Assembly (NCBI RefSeq): GCF_001425745.1
Contig: NZ_LMDF01000001.1
Coordinates: forward strand, 167,154 to 231,153
Reading direction: 5' to 3'
Length of the DNA: 64,000 bases
Source: Caulobacter sp. Root343
GTDB lineage: Bacteria > Pseudomonadota > Alphaproteobacteria > Caulobacterales > Caulobacteraceae
The notes below the pieces were generated by a model. That model did not search any database, was not told where the DNA came from, and saw only the letters and a list, made by a program, of their open reading frames with translations. Below, one piece after another: positions 1 through 8,559 of this stretch (position 1 is the stretch's first letter; every line of letters begins with the position of its first letter). A program made the position numbers and the translations under genes.

Positions 1-545
1 GAGAGAGGGATTCACGGGGATTGAGCACGCTGTATCCCCGGCGTTCGCGAGATCGAAGTCAGCGATTTCAACGCCTTCTCACTTTTACGCGCCGCTGAAT
101 GATCCGCGTTCAGAACCACGGCACAATCATAGCTGTCCCCGTCGCAAGGGGAGGGCGCTTGGATCCGGCCCGAAGCGGCGATGGGGATAGGTTGAGCGGG
201 GTCGCCGTTAGGTCCCCGGCTGGCTCGTCAGGTCGCGTGGCTTACTCTTTAGGAGCGCACGTGGGTGGCGGACTTGTCGGGACAAGGCCGAGCGGCGAAA
301 CGACGGGCGGTGATCGTACAAGCCGCCTATCGTGGATCGCCGAGCTGGAGACGGAATAGCCGATCCAGTTGGTCCACGCCCGTCCGGGGGTAGCGGAGGC
401 CCGCCCGCCGTCCTCACGGCAGAGAACAGCCTGGCGGAGCGGACGACGAACCGAAACGCACACAAATACTCACGGTCATCCGGGTTCGCCCGGCCGCTCC
501 GTCGCCTCCCCACAGACTTCAGCGGTAAACCGCGTGAAGCGGCGA
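1..545 (+). repeat. Copy A of a ~0.5-kb duplicated non-coding element, probably a structured RNA
   Basis: This stretch matches the reverse complement of 56741-57262 over nearly its whole length. The longest identical block is 70 nt (132-201 here, 57104-57173 there). Further identical blocks include 240-257 and the run around 430-466. Copy A carries about 28 extra bases near 110-131. The open frames differ between the copies and no frame shows synonymous-type divergence, so I do not call a protein. Visible hairpins are a 7-bp stem at 15-40, CCCC/GGGG at 137-151, CGTG/CACG at 236-239 with 258-261, and a stem-loop at 518-540. The plus strand is chosen because G-U pairs in two stems fit only this orientation. 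Function unknown. Confidence 0.75.
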
Positions 546-559
546 AGCCGTGCGCCCCA

Positions 560-587
560 AAATCCTCCCCCTAGCGGGGGAGGATTT
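560..587 (-). terminator. Hairpin terminator after tyrC
   Basis: A perfect 12-bp stem with a 4-nt loop begins 7 nt past the stop of the minus-strand tyrC gene and ends in a short T run (ATTTT) on that strand. It is symmetric and could also stop transcripts coming out of the repeated element from the left. Confidence 0.6.
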
Positions 588-594
588 GAGAGGG

Positions 595-1533
595 CTAGTG
601 CTTGCCGCGATCCCGTCCGAAGTTTGGCTCGGCGCTTTCCTGGCCGGCGGCCACGATGCCTCGGCGGATGGCGCGGGTGCGGGTGAAGTGGGCGTGCAGG
701 GTGTCGGCGTCGCCCCAGCGGATAGCGCGGCTCATGGCCTGGAGGTCCTCGGTGAAGCGGCCCAGCATCTCCAGCACCGCGTCCTTGTTGGCCACGAAGA
801 TGTCGCGCCACATGGTCGGATCGCTGGCGGCGATGCGGGTGAAGTCGCGGAAGCCCGAGGCCGAGTACTTGATGACCTCGTTCTCGGTGACGTTCTCGAG
901 GTCGGCGGCGCTGCCGACGATCGTGTAGGCGATCAGGTGGGGCAGGTGGCTGACGACGGCCAGCACCAGATCGTGGTGCTTTTCCTCCATCAGCTCGACC
1001 TGGGCTCCGAAGGCGCGCCAGAAGGCCGACAGCTTGGCGACGGCGGCGGCGTAGTGCTCGTCGTCGCTCTCGAACGGGGTCAGGATCGTCCAGCGGTTCT
1101 CGAACAGCTCGGCGAAGCCGGAGTCCGGCCCCGACTGCTCGGTGCCGGCGATCGGGTGGCCGGGAATGGCGAAGATCTTCGACGGGTCTTGGGCGCGGAA
1201 GGCCTCGGCGACATTGGCCTTGGTCGAGCCGACGTCGGTCAGGGTGGCGCCGGCCTTCATGGCCGGGATCACGACGGCGGCGAGCTCGGGGATCGACAGC
1301 ACGGGGGTGGCGATGACGACGAGGTCGGCGTCCTTCACGGCCTGGGCGATGTCGCCGGTGACGTGCTCGGCGATGCCCAGCTCGACGACGCGGGCGCGGT
1401 GGGCCTCGCTGGCGTCGGCCACCGTGACCTCGCCGACCACGCCGTGCTCACGCGCGGCGCGGATCACCGAGCCGCCGATCAGGCCGCAGCCGATGACGGT
1501 GAGCTTGGGGTAGAGGATCCCGGGAGCCGACAT
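595..1533 (-). CDS. tyrC: Prephenate/arogenate dehydrogenase (TyrA/TyrC family)
   Basis: This 312-residue enzyme oxidatively decarboxylates prephenate or arogenate with NAD(P)+ in tyrosine synthesis, in the cytoplasm. The Rossmann motif VIGCGLIGGSVIRAA lies at residues 13-27. The signature GHPIAGTEQSG (about 124-134) and EEKHHDLVLAVVSHLPH (about 182-198) are typical of the family. There is no ACT or chorismate mutase domain, as usual for alphaproteobacterial TyrC. It follows hisC with no gap (hisC stop 1534-1536, tyrC start 1533), so the two are almost certainly co-transcribed and translationally coupled. Substrate preference cannot be read from sequence. Family assignment is secure. Confidence 0.93.
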   Translation of the reverse strand: MSAPGILYPKLTVIGCGLIGGSVIRAAREHGVVGEVTVADASEAHRARVVELGIAEHVTGDIAQAVKDADLVVIATPVLSIPELAAVVIPAMKAGATLTDVGSTKANVAEAFRAQDPSKIFAIPGHPIAGTEQSGPDSGFAELFENRWTILTPFESDDEHYAAAVAKLSAFWRAFGAQVELMEEKHHDLVLAVVSHLPHLIAYTIVGSAADLENVTENEVIKYSASGFRDFTRIAASDPTMWRDIFVANKDAVLEMLGRFTEDLQAMSRAIRWGDADTLHAHFTRTRAIRRGIVAAGQESAEPNFGRDRGKH

Positions 1534-2655
1534 CTATCGCCCCATGAACTCGGAGAGCAGGTCGACCACGGCGCGGTTCTGCTCTTCCAGGCCGATGGTG
1601 ATGCGGATGGCGTCGGGCAGATTGTAGTTGCCCACCGCCCGGACCAGATAGCCCCGCGACGCCAGGAACGCCTCGGCCTCGCGGGCGGTCTTACCCGGCG
1701 TGGTCGGGAAGGTCGCCAGCACGAAGTTGGCGGCCGACGGCGTGACCTCCAGGCCAAGGCCGCCCAGCTGTTGGGCCATCCACGGCCGCCACTGTTCGAC
1801 CAGGGCCAGGGAGCGGGCCTGGAATTCGTCGTCGAACAGGGCCGCGATGGCGGCTTCCTGGCCGGGGATCGAGGTGTTGAACGGCGGACGGATTCGCTCC
1901 AGCGGCTCGATGATATGGCTGGGCGCATAGCCCCAGCCGACGCGCAGCGCGGCCAGGCCGTGGATCTTCGAGAAGGTCCGGGTGACGATCACGTTCTCGG
2001 CGGTGCGGGCCAGGTCGAGGCCGTCCTCGAAGCGCGGGTCGCTGCAGAACTCGGCATAGGCGCCGTCGAGGACCAGGATCACCGACGGCGGCAGGGCCGC
2101 GTGCAGGTCGCGGATCTCCTCGCCGGTCAACCAGGTGCCGGTCGGGTTGGCGGGGTTCGCGATGAACACCAGGCGCGTGCGCTCGTCGACGCACTTGACC
2201 ACCTCGTCGATGTCGATCCGGTGGTTCACTTCCTTGGCCATCCGCACCTCGCCCTGGCAGGCGCGGGCCCCGATGGCGTAGGCGGCGAAGCCGTGCTCGC
2301 CCTGGACGATGTTGTCGCCCGGCTCGAGATAGACCTGGTTCAGCAGGGCGAAGATCTCGTCGCTGCCGTCGCCGAAGGTCAGGCGCTCGGGCTCCAGGTT
2401 GAAGCGCTCGGCCACGGCGGCGCGCAGCAGGTTCGACTTGCCGTCCGGATAGATGTGCAGGCGGTCGACCGCGTCGCGATAGGCCTGCTTGGCCTTGTCG
2501 CTGCTGCCCAGGATGTTCTCGTTGCTCGACAGCTTCACCGGGTGGGCGATGCCCTCGACCTTCGACTTGCCGCCGACATAGGCGTGGATGTCCATGATCC
2601 CGGGCTTGGGGACAGGACGGGGCGCGGCGAAGCGGTCGGTGGGGGCGGCGGTCAT
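1534..2655 (-). CDS. hisC: Histidinol-phosphate aminotransferase HisC (may also serve aromatic amino acids)
   Basis: This is a 373-residue fold-type I PLP enzyme that transaminates histidinol phosphate. The Schiff-base lysine lies in TRTFSKIHGLAALRVGWG, DGAYAEF holds the PLP-ring aspartate and tyrosine, and ANPANPTGTW is the substrate-loop motif. The gene sits between chorismate mutase and tyrC and abuts tyrC. In alphaproteobacteria such hisC-tyrC pairs often encode a dual-use enzyme that also acts on prephenate or phenylpyruvate. That second role is inferred from context only. Confidence 0.93.
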   Translation of the reverse strand: MTAAPTDRFAAPRPVPKPGIMDIHAYVGGKSKVEGIAHPVKLSSNENILGSSDKAKQAYRDAVDRLHIYPDGKSNLLRAAVAERFNLEPERLTFGDGSDEIFALLNQVYLEPGDNIVQGEHGFAAYAIGARACQGEVRMAKEVNHRIDIDEVVKCVDERTRLVFIANPANPTGTWLTGEEIRDLHAALPPSVILVLDGAYAEFCSDPRFEDGLDLARTAENVIVTRTFSKIHGLAALRVGWGYAPSHIIEPLERIRPPFNTSIPGQEAAIAALFDDEFQARSLALVEQWRPWMAQQLGGLGLEVTPSAANFVLATFPTTPGKTAREAEAFLASRGYLVRAVGNYNLPDAIRITIGLEEQNRAVVDLLSEFMGR

Positions 2656-2699
2656 CGGACTACTCGGTTGACGGACGTCTCAAACGTGACGGGCGTCTC

Positions 2700-3500
2700 T
2701 TACACGTCGAACTGTTCGGGCGCAGCCCCGATGACGCCGGTCAGCTGGCCGGGCGCGCGGGCCAGGCGCGCGTCGTGCGACTGGAAGAAGCCCGACAGCG
2801 AGAACAGCTTCAGCCCGCTGGCCTCGGCGATCAGCTCGGCGGCGATGTCGGTCTGGCTCAGGGTCTCGACGATAGCGGCGGCGCTCTTGGGCGCGTCGGT
2901 GACCCAGAAGGTCTGGTCGCCGCCGGTCGGCTCGACCTCGACCTCGGCGACGGCGAGCGCCGCCTGCGGACCCCACGAGGCCAGACAGGGCAGGGCGGCG
3001 AACACTTTCAGCTTCGGCTCGGCCAGCAGGCGACCCCACCAAGGCGTGTCGGCGGCCAGCGGCAGGACGGCCACGCCCCACGGCGAACGGGCGATGGCCA
3101 GGGCGTCCTGGGCGCTGGGCACGATCGACAGGCGCGGGGCGGTTCCGAAGCGCAGCCGGGTCAGCTCGACGGCGCGAGCCGGGTCGCGGCCACCGAAAAC
3201 GGCCAGATGGTACGGGCCCTGGCGCGCCAGGTTGTCGGCCATGATCTCGCGCCAGATGCGGATGACCAGAGCGTCGGACGCGCCCTTGCGGGACGTGTCG
3301 AGCAGCTTGCGGACGATATGGGCCTCGCGGCCGGGGCGCAGGCCAAAGCCCGTGTCGCCCGAGGCGCGCTTGGCGGCCGCGACGGCGCTGGCCAGGCTGG
3401 CGCGCTCGTCGATCAGCTTCAGAAGTTCACCGTCGATGGCGTCGAGCCGCCATCGGACCTCTTCGAGAGACGGTGTGGCGTCCGTCGCGTCGCTGCCCAT
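2700..3500 (-). CDS. Chorismate mutase with a diverged C-terminal domain
   Basis: From the preferred start the protein has 266 residues. The first ~90 form an AroQ-type chorismate mutase domain (RLDAIDGELLKLIDERASL, then the conserved K and R of helix 2). This domain turns chorismate into prephenate. The remaining ~170 residues have a periplasmic-binding-like/ACT layout reminiscent of prephenate dehydratase (AVFGGRDPARAVELTRL, VAVLPLAADTPWWGRLL), but I see no TRF/TRDF catalytic motif, so dehydratase activity is doubtful. The start at 3500 has GGGGAAG just upstream. A start at 3530 adds ten residues. It leads the chorismate mutase-hisC-tyrC group, 44 bp before hisC. Confidence 0.85.
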   Translation of the reverse strand: MGSDATDATPSLEEVRWRLDAIDGELLKLIDERASLASAVAAAKRASGDTGFGLRPGREAHIVRKLLDTSRKGASDALVIRIWREIMADNLARQGPYHLAVFGGRDPARAVELTRLRFGTAPRLSIVPSAQDALAIARSPWGVAVLPLAADTPWWGRLLAEPKLKVFAALPCLASWGPQAALAVAEVEVEPTGGDQTFWVTDAPKSAAAIVETLSQTDIAAELIAEASGLKLFSLSGFFQSHDARLARAPGQLTGVIGAAPEQFDV

Positions 3501-3603
3501 GTTCTTCCCCGAAATTGGAGGCGGGACCATAGTCCTTGCCGCCGAACACGCAATAGCCAGGCGTCACGGCAAGAAAATTGCGTCTCCGGCGATCGAAGAC
3601 CAA

Positions 3604-4626
3604 TCAGTAGAGCTTCGGCGCCGGGCCGGTGTCGAACAAGCCCAGCCGCGTGCGGCCGTCCTGGAACCTGAGATCGGCTTCGATGACCGGCTCCTGGCCC
3701 ACGGCCTGGGCGGCGGCGGCCAGGGCCTGCTCCGGCGTCTTGATCGGCTGGGAGAGGTCGGCCCGTTCCTTGATCACCACCTGCAGCAAGCCGGTCATCC
3801 GGCCTCCGGAATCGACCGACAGCACGCCCGACTTGGCCTTGCCCTCGGCGTCGCCGGCCAGGATCTGGCTCTGTTGCAGCGTGATCTGGCCGCCGGCCTC
3901 GCTCCAGCGCTTGACCGCCGCCTCCCAGTTGCGGCCGCGCAGATACGAGACGTGCGACAGGCGGGTCTCCAGGATCATCGAGGCGGTCTTGTCCTGGGCC
4001 AGGCGGCCCAGCAGGCCCGTGAAGGCGGTCTTGGCCCCGCCGGCCTTGAAGAAGATCGCGCCCTGGTCGTCCGGACCCGAGCGCAGGTGCAACTGCATGT
4101 CGTCGGCCGAGACCAGCTGGAACGGCTTGGCGCCGGGCGCGGGGACGAAGGTCAGCTTGGCGCCCTCGACCGAGACGCGCGGTGGATATTCCGTGACGTG
4201 CGAGATGCTGGCCCGCAGCGCCTGGCCGGTGATGGTCACGTCGCCGGCTTCCGGACGGGTCAGGACCACGCCTTGCGGCGCGACCAGCACCCAGTGGGTC
4301 AGGTCATAGATCTCGGCCTCGCCCTTCAGCAGCGGCGCGCGGACGGCCCAGCCGGTGGGCTCGGCGACGCGGGCGTCGGTCAGCTCGACGTTCATCCGGA
4401 ACGGGAAGCCGTGGAAGGTGCGGGCGCTCCAGGACAGGTCATAGCCGCGCGACTTCAGGTCGGCCGACTGGGCGTCCATCCGCTGTTCGGCCTGGCCGCG
4501 CAGCCAGTACCAGCCATAGCTCCAGCCGCCCGCGACCAGGGCGGCCAGGATGAAAGGCGTGAACAGACGGCCGCGCCTGGCTTTCCGGGGGGCTTTGCGG
4601 GACGGGCGGGCGTCGTTATGGGTCAT
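3604..4626 (-). CDS. DUF2125 family membrane-anchored protein
   Basis: This 340-residue protein has a lysine/arginine-rich N-terminus (residues 1-20) followed by one hydrophobic segment (about 23-40, ending YGWYWLRG). A long beta-rich periplasmic part follows, with repeated SVEGAKLTFVPAPG-like strands. The layout fits the DUF2125 family, an alphaproteobacterial envelope protein of unknown role. It is encoded divergently from the ChaC-like gene, with only 26 bp between the start codons, so the two promoters must overlap. Function unknown. Confidence 0.8.
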   Translation of the reverse strand: MTHNDARPSRKAPRKARRGRLFTPFILAALVAGGWSYGWYWLRGQAEQRMDAQSADLKSRGYDLSWSARTFHGFPFRMNVELTDARVAEPTGWAVRAPLLKGEAEIYDLTHWVLVAPQGVVLTRPEAGDVTITGQALRASISHVTEYPPRVSVEGAKLTFVPAPGAKPFQLVSADDMQLHLRSGPDDQGAIFFKAGGAKTAFTGLLGRLAQDKTASMILETRLSHVSYLRGRNWEAAVKRWSEAGGQITLQQSQILAGDAEGKAKSGVLSVDSGGRMTGLLQVVIKERADLSQPIKTPEQALAAAAQAVGQEPVIEADLRFQDGRTRLGLFDTGPAPKLY

Positions 4627-4652
4627 GTATAGGGCGCGTCCAGTCGGGATCG

Positions 4653-5204
4653 GTGATGAGCTTAGAGGGCGGCGGCGAAGATCGCTGGGTGTTCGGGTAC
4701 GGATCGCTGATGTGGCGACCCGGGTTCCCGTTCATAGACCGAAGAACCGCCGTGCTCCACGGGCGGCGGCGGGCCTTCTGCATCTATTCGGTGCATCACC
4801 GCGGCACCTACGAGCGGCCGGGCCTGGTGCTGGGCCTGGCGCCGGGCGGTTCGGTGCGCGGCATGGCCTATCGCGTGGCGGCCAGCGAATGGGAGGGCGT
4901 CTACGCCTACCTCCGCGAACGCGAGCAGCCGACCGAGACCTATTTCGAGACCTCGCGCGAGGTGAAGATCGACGGGAACGGAAAAGTGCCGGCGCTCGTC
5001 TTCCTGTCGGACATGAAGCACAGCCAGTGGGCCGGAGCCCTGACGCTGGACGAGCAGGCGCGGCTGATCGCCGGGGCCACGGGCCTGTCGGGTCCGAACA
5101 TCGACTATCTCCGCGACCTGGTCTCTCACCTGCGCGAGGACGGGGTGCGCGATCACGCGATGGAGAAGCTCTTGAGGATGGTCGAGGGGATCGAACCTGG
5201 CTAG
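4653..5204 (+). CDS. Gamma-glutamylcyclotransferase (ChaC-like)
   Basis: This 183-residue protein has the ChaC/GGCT fold signature VFGYGSLMWRPGF at residues 13-25, with a RRRAFCIYSVHHRGTYERPG strand-loop after it. Family members release 5-oxoproline from gamma-glutamyl dipeptides or glutathione. The catalytic acid should be the glutamate in LREREQPTETYF near residue 98. Translation may begin at GTG 4653 or the adjacent ATG 4656. The stop overlaps that of the convergent gene by four bases (CTAG). Confidence 0.85.
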   Translation: MMSLEGGGEDRWVFGYGSLMWRPGFPFIDRRTAVLHGRRRAFCIYSVHHRGTYERPGLVLGLAPGGSVRGMAYRVAASEWEGVYAYLREREQPTETYFETSREVKIDGNGKVPALVFLSDMKHSQWAGALTLDEQARLIAGATGLSGPNIDYLRDLVSHLREDGVRDHAMEKLLRMVEGIEPG

Positions 5205-5542
5205 TCGTCGGCCCATTCCAGCCAAACCTGAAAGACGACGATTTCGCCCGACGCGTTGGCGGCGGCGCCGATCTCGCTGACGATGGCGTGGGAATCCTTG
5301 GCGCGATCCGGCCAGGGACGTTCTTCTTCCTCGGGATCCTGGCCGAAGAGGGAAAACTCCATAGCCAGGTACTGGAAGCCGTCCTTGAGAACGAAGCCCT
5401 CGATCGTGTGGATGATGCGGTCCAGCGGCAGGCATCCTTCCGACAGCAGAAGAAGCTCAGTGCCGTTCAGATGGGATCGAGGATCCGAGAGGCCATCTGC
5501 GAGGACCTTGGCGACCTTATCTTCGGCGGGGCGCCTCGTCAT
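5201..5542 (-). CDS. Conserved small protein of unknown function
   Basis: This acidic 113-residue protein has no signal peptide or membrane segment. It starts MTRRPAEDKVAKVLADGLSD and ends with the beta-rich EIVVFQVWLEWADD. An acidic run (DPEEEERPW) is near residue 70. It starts 2 bp after the plsC stop, so it is the last gene of the ydcF-plsC transcript. I do not recognise the family. Confidence 0.7.
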   Translation of the reverse strand: MTRRPAEDKVAKVLADGLSDPRSHLNGTELLLLSEGCLPLDRIIHTIEGFVLKDGFQYLAMEFSLFGQDPEEEERPWPDRAKDSHAIVSEIGAAANASGEIVVFQVWLEWADD

Positions 5543-5544
5543 GG

Positions 5545-6249
5545 CTAGACGCCCTCGTCCTCCAGCGCCTTGGTCGCGGTGTCGATGCGGGTCTGCAGCT
5601 CGCGCATGAACTCGCCGCGCTTCAGGCCGGCGGGGATCGGTTCGAGATATTCGAAGACGATCGTGCCCGGCTTGACGACGAAGCCCTTGTTCCAATGGAC
5701 GCCGCAGTTCAGGGCCAGCGGCGTCACCGGCATGTCCAGCTCGCGATAGAGCGCGGCGATGCCCGGCTTGTAATCGCCCGGCTGGCCGACCGCGCCGCGG
5801 GTGCCTTCGGGGAAGATCACGATCTGGCGGCTTTCCTTCATGCGCTCGACGGAGTCGCGGACCAGCTTCTTCAGGGCGGTCGAGTGGCCGGCGCGATCGA
5901 CGACGACCATGCCCGCCTTCAGCCCGTGCCAGCCGAACAGCGGCACCATCAGCAGCTCCTTCTTCATCACGAAGCAGGCGTCGGGCAGCAAGGCGAACTG
6001 GCTGAAGACGTCGAACATCGACTGGTGCTTGGACGCGACCAGGGCCGGACCGGTGGGCCGGTCGCCGCGCACCTCGACCTTGACGTCGGCCAGCCAGCGC
6101 AGGCCCCAGATCAGGCCCTTGGCCCAGGTCGACAGCGACCAGGTGTTGGCGCCACGCGGCAGGGGGTAGGTCAGGATCATGCCGACCGCCCAACCGATCG
6201 ACCACAGCCAGAAGAACAGCTGGAACAGCAACGAACGCAGATAGATCAA
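5545..6249 (-). CDS. plsC: 1-acyl-sn-glycerol-3-phosphate acyltransferase (PlsC)
   Basis: This 234-residue membrane acyltransferase makes phosphatidic acid. An N-terminal hydrophobic segment (LLFQLFFWLWSIGWAVGMIL, about residues 7-26) anchors it. The catalytic HX4D motif is in SKHQSMFDVF, and FPEGTRG is the glycerol-phosphate-binding motif. The TTG start at 6249 overlaps the TGA of the upstream gene (TTGA) and is preceded by GGAAG. An in-frame extension to 6381 would run through the upstream gene and is not supported by family length. Confidence 0.9.
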   Translation of the reverse strand: MIYLRSLLFQLFFWLWSIGWAVGMILTYPLPRGANTWSLSTWAKGLIWGLRWLADVKVEVRGDRPTGPALVASKHQSMFDVFSQFALLPDACFVMKKELLMVPLFGWHGLKAGMVVVDRAGHSTALKKLVRDSVERMKESRQIVIFPEGTRGAVGQPGDYKPGIAALYRELDMPVTPLALNCGVHWNKGFVVKPGTIVFEYLEPIPAGLKRGEFMRELQTRIDTATKALEDEGV

Positions 6250-6866
6250 GACGCTTCCTTCGCCGCCGGGGCGGGCTTCTCTTTCGGTCCCAGCCCTAGG
6301 AACGCTTCGCGGCCCAGGATCGCCAGGTACTTGCAATATTCCACAATCATCCGCCGGGCGCTCGGGCCGGTCTTCCACCAACGATGGGCGTTCAGGCTCT
6401 CGGTCTGGACGGGGTAGGGGAACAGCTTCACGCCCGGCATGGCGGCCTTCAGCTCCAGCATCGAGCGCGGCATGTGATAGTCGGCCGTCACCACGATCAG
6501 GCTCTTATAGCCCTTGGACTTGGCCCATTCGGCCGTTTCCAGGGCGTTGCCGACCGTGTTGGCGGCCGTGAAGCCCAGGTCCACGCAGCAATCATAGATC
6601 GGCTTGACCGCCTTGGTCACGGTCTGGACGTCGGCGCGGGTGGCCTCGCGGTTGACGCCGGAGATCAGCAGGCGCTGGCCCTTGCCTTCTTCCAACAGCT
6701 TGGTGGCGGCTTCCAGGCGGATATTGGAGGCGCCGGTCAGAACCACGACACCGTCGGCGATCGGCGGTTCGGGCGCGGGGGTCGACTGGTCCACGCGGCC
6801 GGTGAAGGCCAGCAGACCCAGCCCCCAGATCATCAGGGCGATCAGCAGCGCGGCCAGCGTCTTCAT
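6246..6866 (-). CDS. YdcF/SanA-like DUF218 envelope protein
   Basis: This 206-residue protein has an N-terminal membrane anchor (LAALLIALMIWGLGLLAFTG, residues 3-22). Its DUF218 domain shows DGVVVLTGASNIRLEAA, the acidic/basic ERL-like segment LLISGVNREATRADV, and VTADYHMPRSMLELKAAMPG. Relatives (SanA, YdcF, ElyC) act in envelope maintenance or undecaprenyl-phosphate metabolism, but the reaction is not established for this branch. It lies 13 bp after ftsX and overlaps plsC. Confidence 0.82.
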   Translation of the reverse strand: MKTLAALLIALMIWGLGLLAFTGRVDQSTPAPEPPIADGVVVLTGASNIRLEAATKLLEEGKGQRLLISGVNREATRADVQTVTKAVKPIYDCCVDLGFTAANTVGNALETAEWAKSKGYKSLIVVTADYHMPRSMLELKAAMPGVKLFPYPVQTESLNAHRWWKTGPSARRMIVEYCKYLAILGREAFLGLGPKEKPAPAAKEAS

Positions 6867-6879
6867 GGCGTTCGGGTCT

Positions 6880-7773
6880 TCACGGCATCTCCCCCACGAT
6901 GCGCGACGCGGCCAGACGGGCCGAAAGGCCGGCGATCAGGGCGGCGACCACCGGCGCGGGCAGGGCGGCGACCAGATCGATCCAGGCCAGCGGCAGCACC
7001 GGCGCGACCCCCGCGCCGCCGCCGAAATAGCGCGCGATCGCGCCGATGATCGCCGCGCTCGCGCCGCCCAGCAAGCCCGCCAGCGCGCCCATGGTCGCGA
7101 AGCGGTTCTGGAACAGGCTGGCGATGAAGCCCTGCTCGGCCCCCGAGAAGTGCAGCACCTCGATCACGTCGCGTCGTGCGGCCAGGCCGGCGCGGGTGGC
7201 GAAGGCGATGACGGCGGCGGCGGCGGCGGCGATCAGGGCGAAGACCCCCAGGGCCGCCAGGCGCGCCAAGTCGGCGGCGCGCTCGATGTCGGCGATCCAG
7301 CGACTGTGATCGTCGACCGTGGCGTCGACCCCGGCGGACCTCAGGGCCTTGTCCAGGGTCGCGGCGCTGGGCGGCGCCTTGGGATCGAGGTCCAGGGTGA
7401 CCAGGCGCGGCGTAGGCAGCTCGTCGACCAGGGCCTCCTTGCCGATCCAGGGCTCCAGCAGGGCCTCGGCCTTTTCACGGGGCAGGGCCTGGGCCTCGAC
7501 GACTCCTTTGATCCCGGCCAGGGTCTCGGCGGCGCGGGCGGCGGCGCTGTCGGGGGTCTCGCTGGCGCGGGCTCGAACCACCACGGTGGCCGAGCCGGTC
7601 AGCTGCGAGGTCCAGCCGTGGGCGGCGCGGTTGGCGGCCAGGGCGGCGAAAGCGGTGAGAACCGCCAGGAAGCACAGCACCGCGACCACGAAGACCAGCG
7701 CGCCGTCCCGGGCGTCGCGGGGCGGCAACAGCGGGCCGGGCTTCCACTTGGCGACCTGGAAGAACTCGCTCAT
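6880..7773 (-). CDS. ftsX: Cell division protein FtsX
   Basis: This 297-residue permease-like partner of FtsE has four predicted helices, the first at about residues 28-50 (VFVVAVLCFLAVLTAFAALA) and three in the C-terminal half. A large extracytoplasmic loop lies between helices 1 and 2. FtsEX couples ATP hydrolysis at the divisome to peptidoglycan hydrolase activation. It overlaps ftsE by four bases (ATGA). Sequence identity in this family is low, so the assignment rests on topology plus the ftsE neighbour. Confidence 0.9.
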   Translation of the reverse strand: MSEFFQVAKWKPGPLLPPRDARDGALVFVVAVLCFLAVLTAFAALAANRAAHGWTSQLTGSATVVVRARASETPDSAAARAAETLAGIKGVVEAQALPREKAEALLEPWIGKEALVDELPTPRLVTLDLDPKAPPSAATLDKALRSAGVDATVDDHSRWIADIERAADLARLAALGVFALIAAAAAAVIAFATRAGLAARRDVIEVLHFSGAEQGFIASLFQNRFATMGALAGLLGGASAAIIGAIARYFGGGAGVAPVLPLAWIDLVAALPAPVVAALIAGLSARLAASRIVGEMP

Positions 7774-8438
7774 CCGCCGCCTCCCGCATCGACCAGGCGG
7801 CCGTGCTCGAGGTGCAGGGTCGGCCGCGCGGCGCGGGCCACCAGGTCCTCGTCGTGGGTGGCGATCAGGACCGTGGTGCCCAGGCGGTTGAGCTCGACGA
7901 ACAGCCGCAGCAGGCGCAGCGACATGGCCGGATCGACATTGCCGGTCGGTTCGTCGGCCAGCAGCACGTCCGGGCGATCGACGACGGCGCGGGCGATGGC
8001 CAGGCGCTGCTTCTCGCCGCCTGACAGGGTGGCCGGCAGGGCGTGCATCCGCTCGCCCAGGCCCACCCAGCTCAGCAGCTCGGCGACGTCTTCACGATAC
8101 GTGGCCGGTTTGCGCTTGAGGATCCGCAGGGGCAGGGCGGCGTTGTCGAACACCGACAGATGCTCCAGCAGGCGGAATTCCTGGAACACCACCCCGATCC
8201 GCCGGCGCAGGAACGGCAGGTCCGAGCCGTGGGTCAGGCTGACATCGCGGCCGAAAAGCTCGACGCGACCCCGTGACGCACGGTGGGCCAGGTAGATCAG
8301 TTTCAGCAGCGAACTCTTGCCCGCGCCCGAGGCGCCGGTCAGGAAATGAAACGACCCCTGATCGAGGGAAAAGCTTATGTCCCTTAGGGTTTCCGGGGCT
8401 CGGCCGTAGCGCATCGAGACGCCTTCGAAGCGGACCAC
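7770..8438 (-). CDS. ftsE: Cell division ATP-binding protein FtsE
   Basis: This ABC ATPase pairs with FtsX. Walker A is GASGAGKSS, the Q-loop FQEFRLLEHLSVFDN, the signature LSGGEKQRLAIARAVV, Walker B VLLADEPTGNVDP, and the switch histidine is in ATHDEDL. I place the start at GTG 8438, giving MVRFEGVSMRYG as in FtsE homologues. A TTG at 8477 would add 13 residues with no obvious ribosome site. The gene is divergent from the zinc-ribbon gene at 8560. Confidence 0.92.
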   Translation of the reverse strand: MVRFEGVSMRYGRAPETLRDISFSLDQGSFHFLTGASGAGKSSLLKLIYLAHRASRGRVELFGRDVSLTHGSDLPFLRRRIGVVFQEFRLLEHLSVFDNAALPLRILKRKPATYREDVAELLSWVGLGERMHALPATLSGGEKQRLAIARAVVDRPDVLLADEPTGNVDPAMSLRLLRLFVELNRLGTTVLIATHDEDLVARAARPTLHLEHGRLVDAGGGG

Positions 8439-8559
8439 CGGTAGGGCGTCATCGCCCTGTTCTGTGTCGATCCGCAAGGCGCGTCACTTGGGTTTCTGGA
8501 CATCAGGGTTAAAATCAGCGACCCCCTTAAGGCATGTGGGGAGCGTTCGATTCGCGGCC

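Noticed and set aside
1..545. tmRNA, RNase P RNA, 6S or SRP RNA for the duplicated element
   Set aside because: I looked for the tag-peptide coding part of tmRNA, the conserved P4 sequences of RNase P and the SRP GGTCAGG loop. None is present.
550..4632. A 1360-codon open frame on the plus strand across tyrC, hisC and the DUF2125 gene
   Set aside because: It is antisense to four well-supported minus-strand genes and its translation is low complexity. Long shadows are normal in high-GC DNA.
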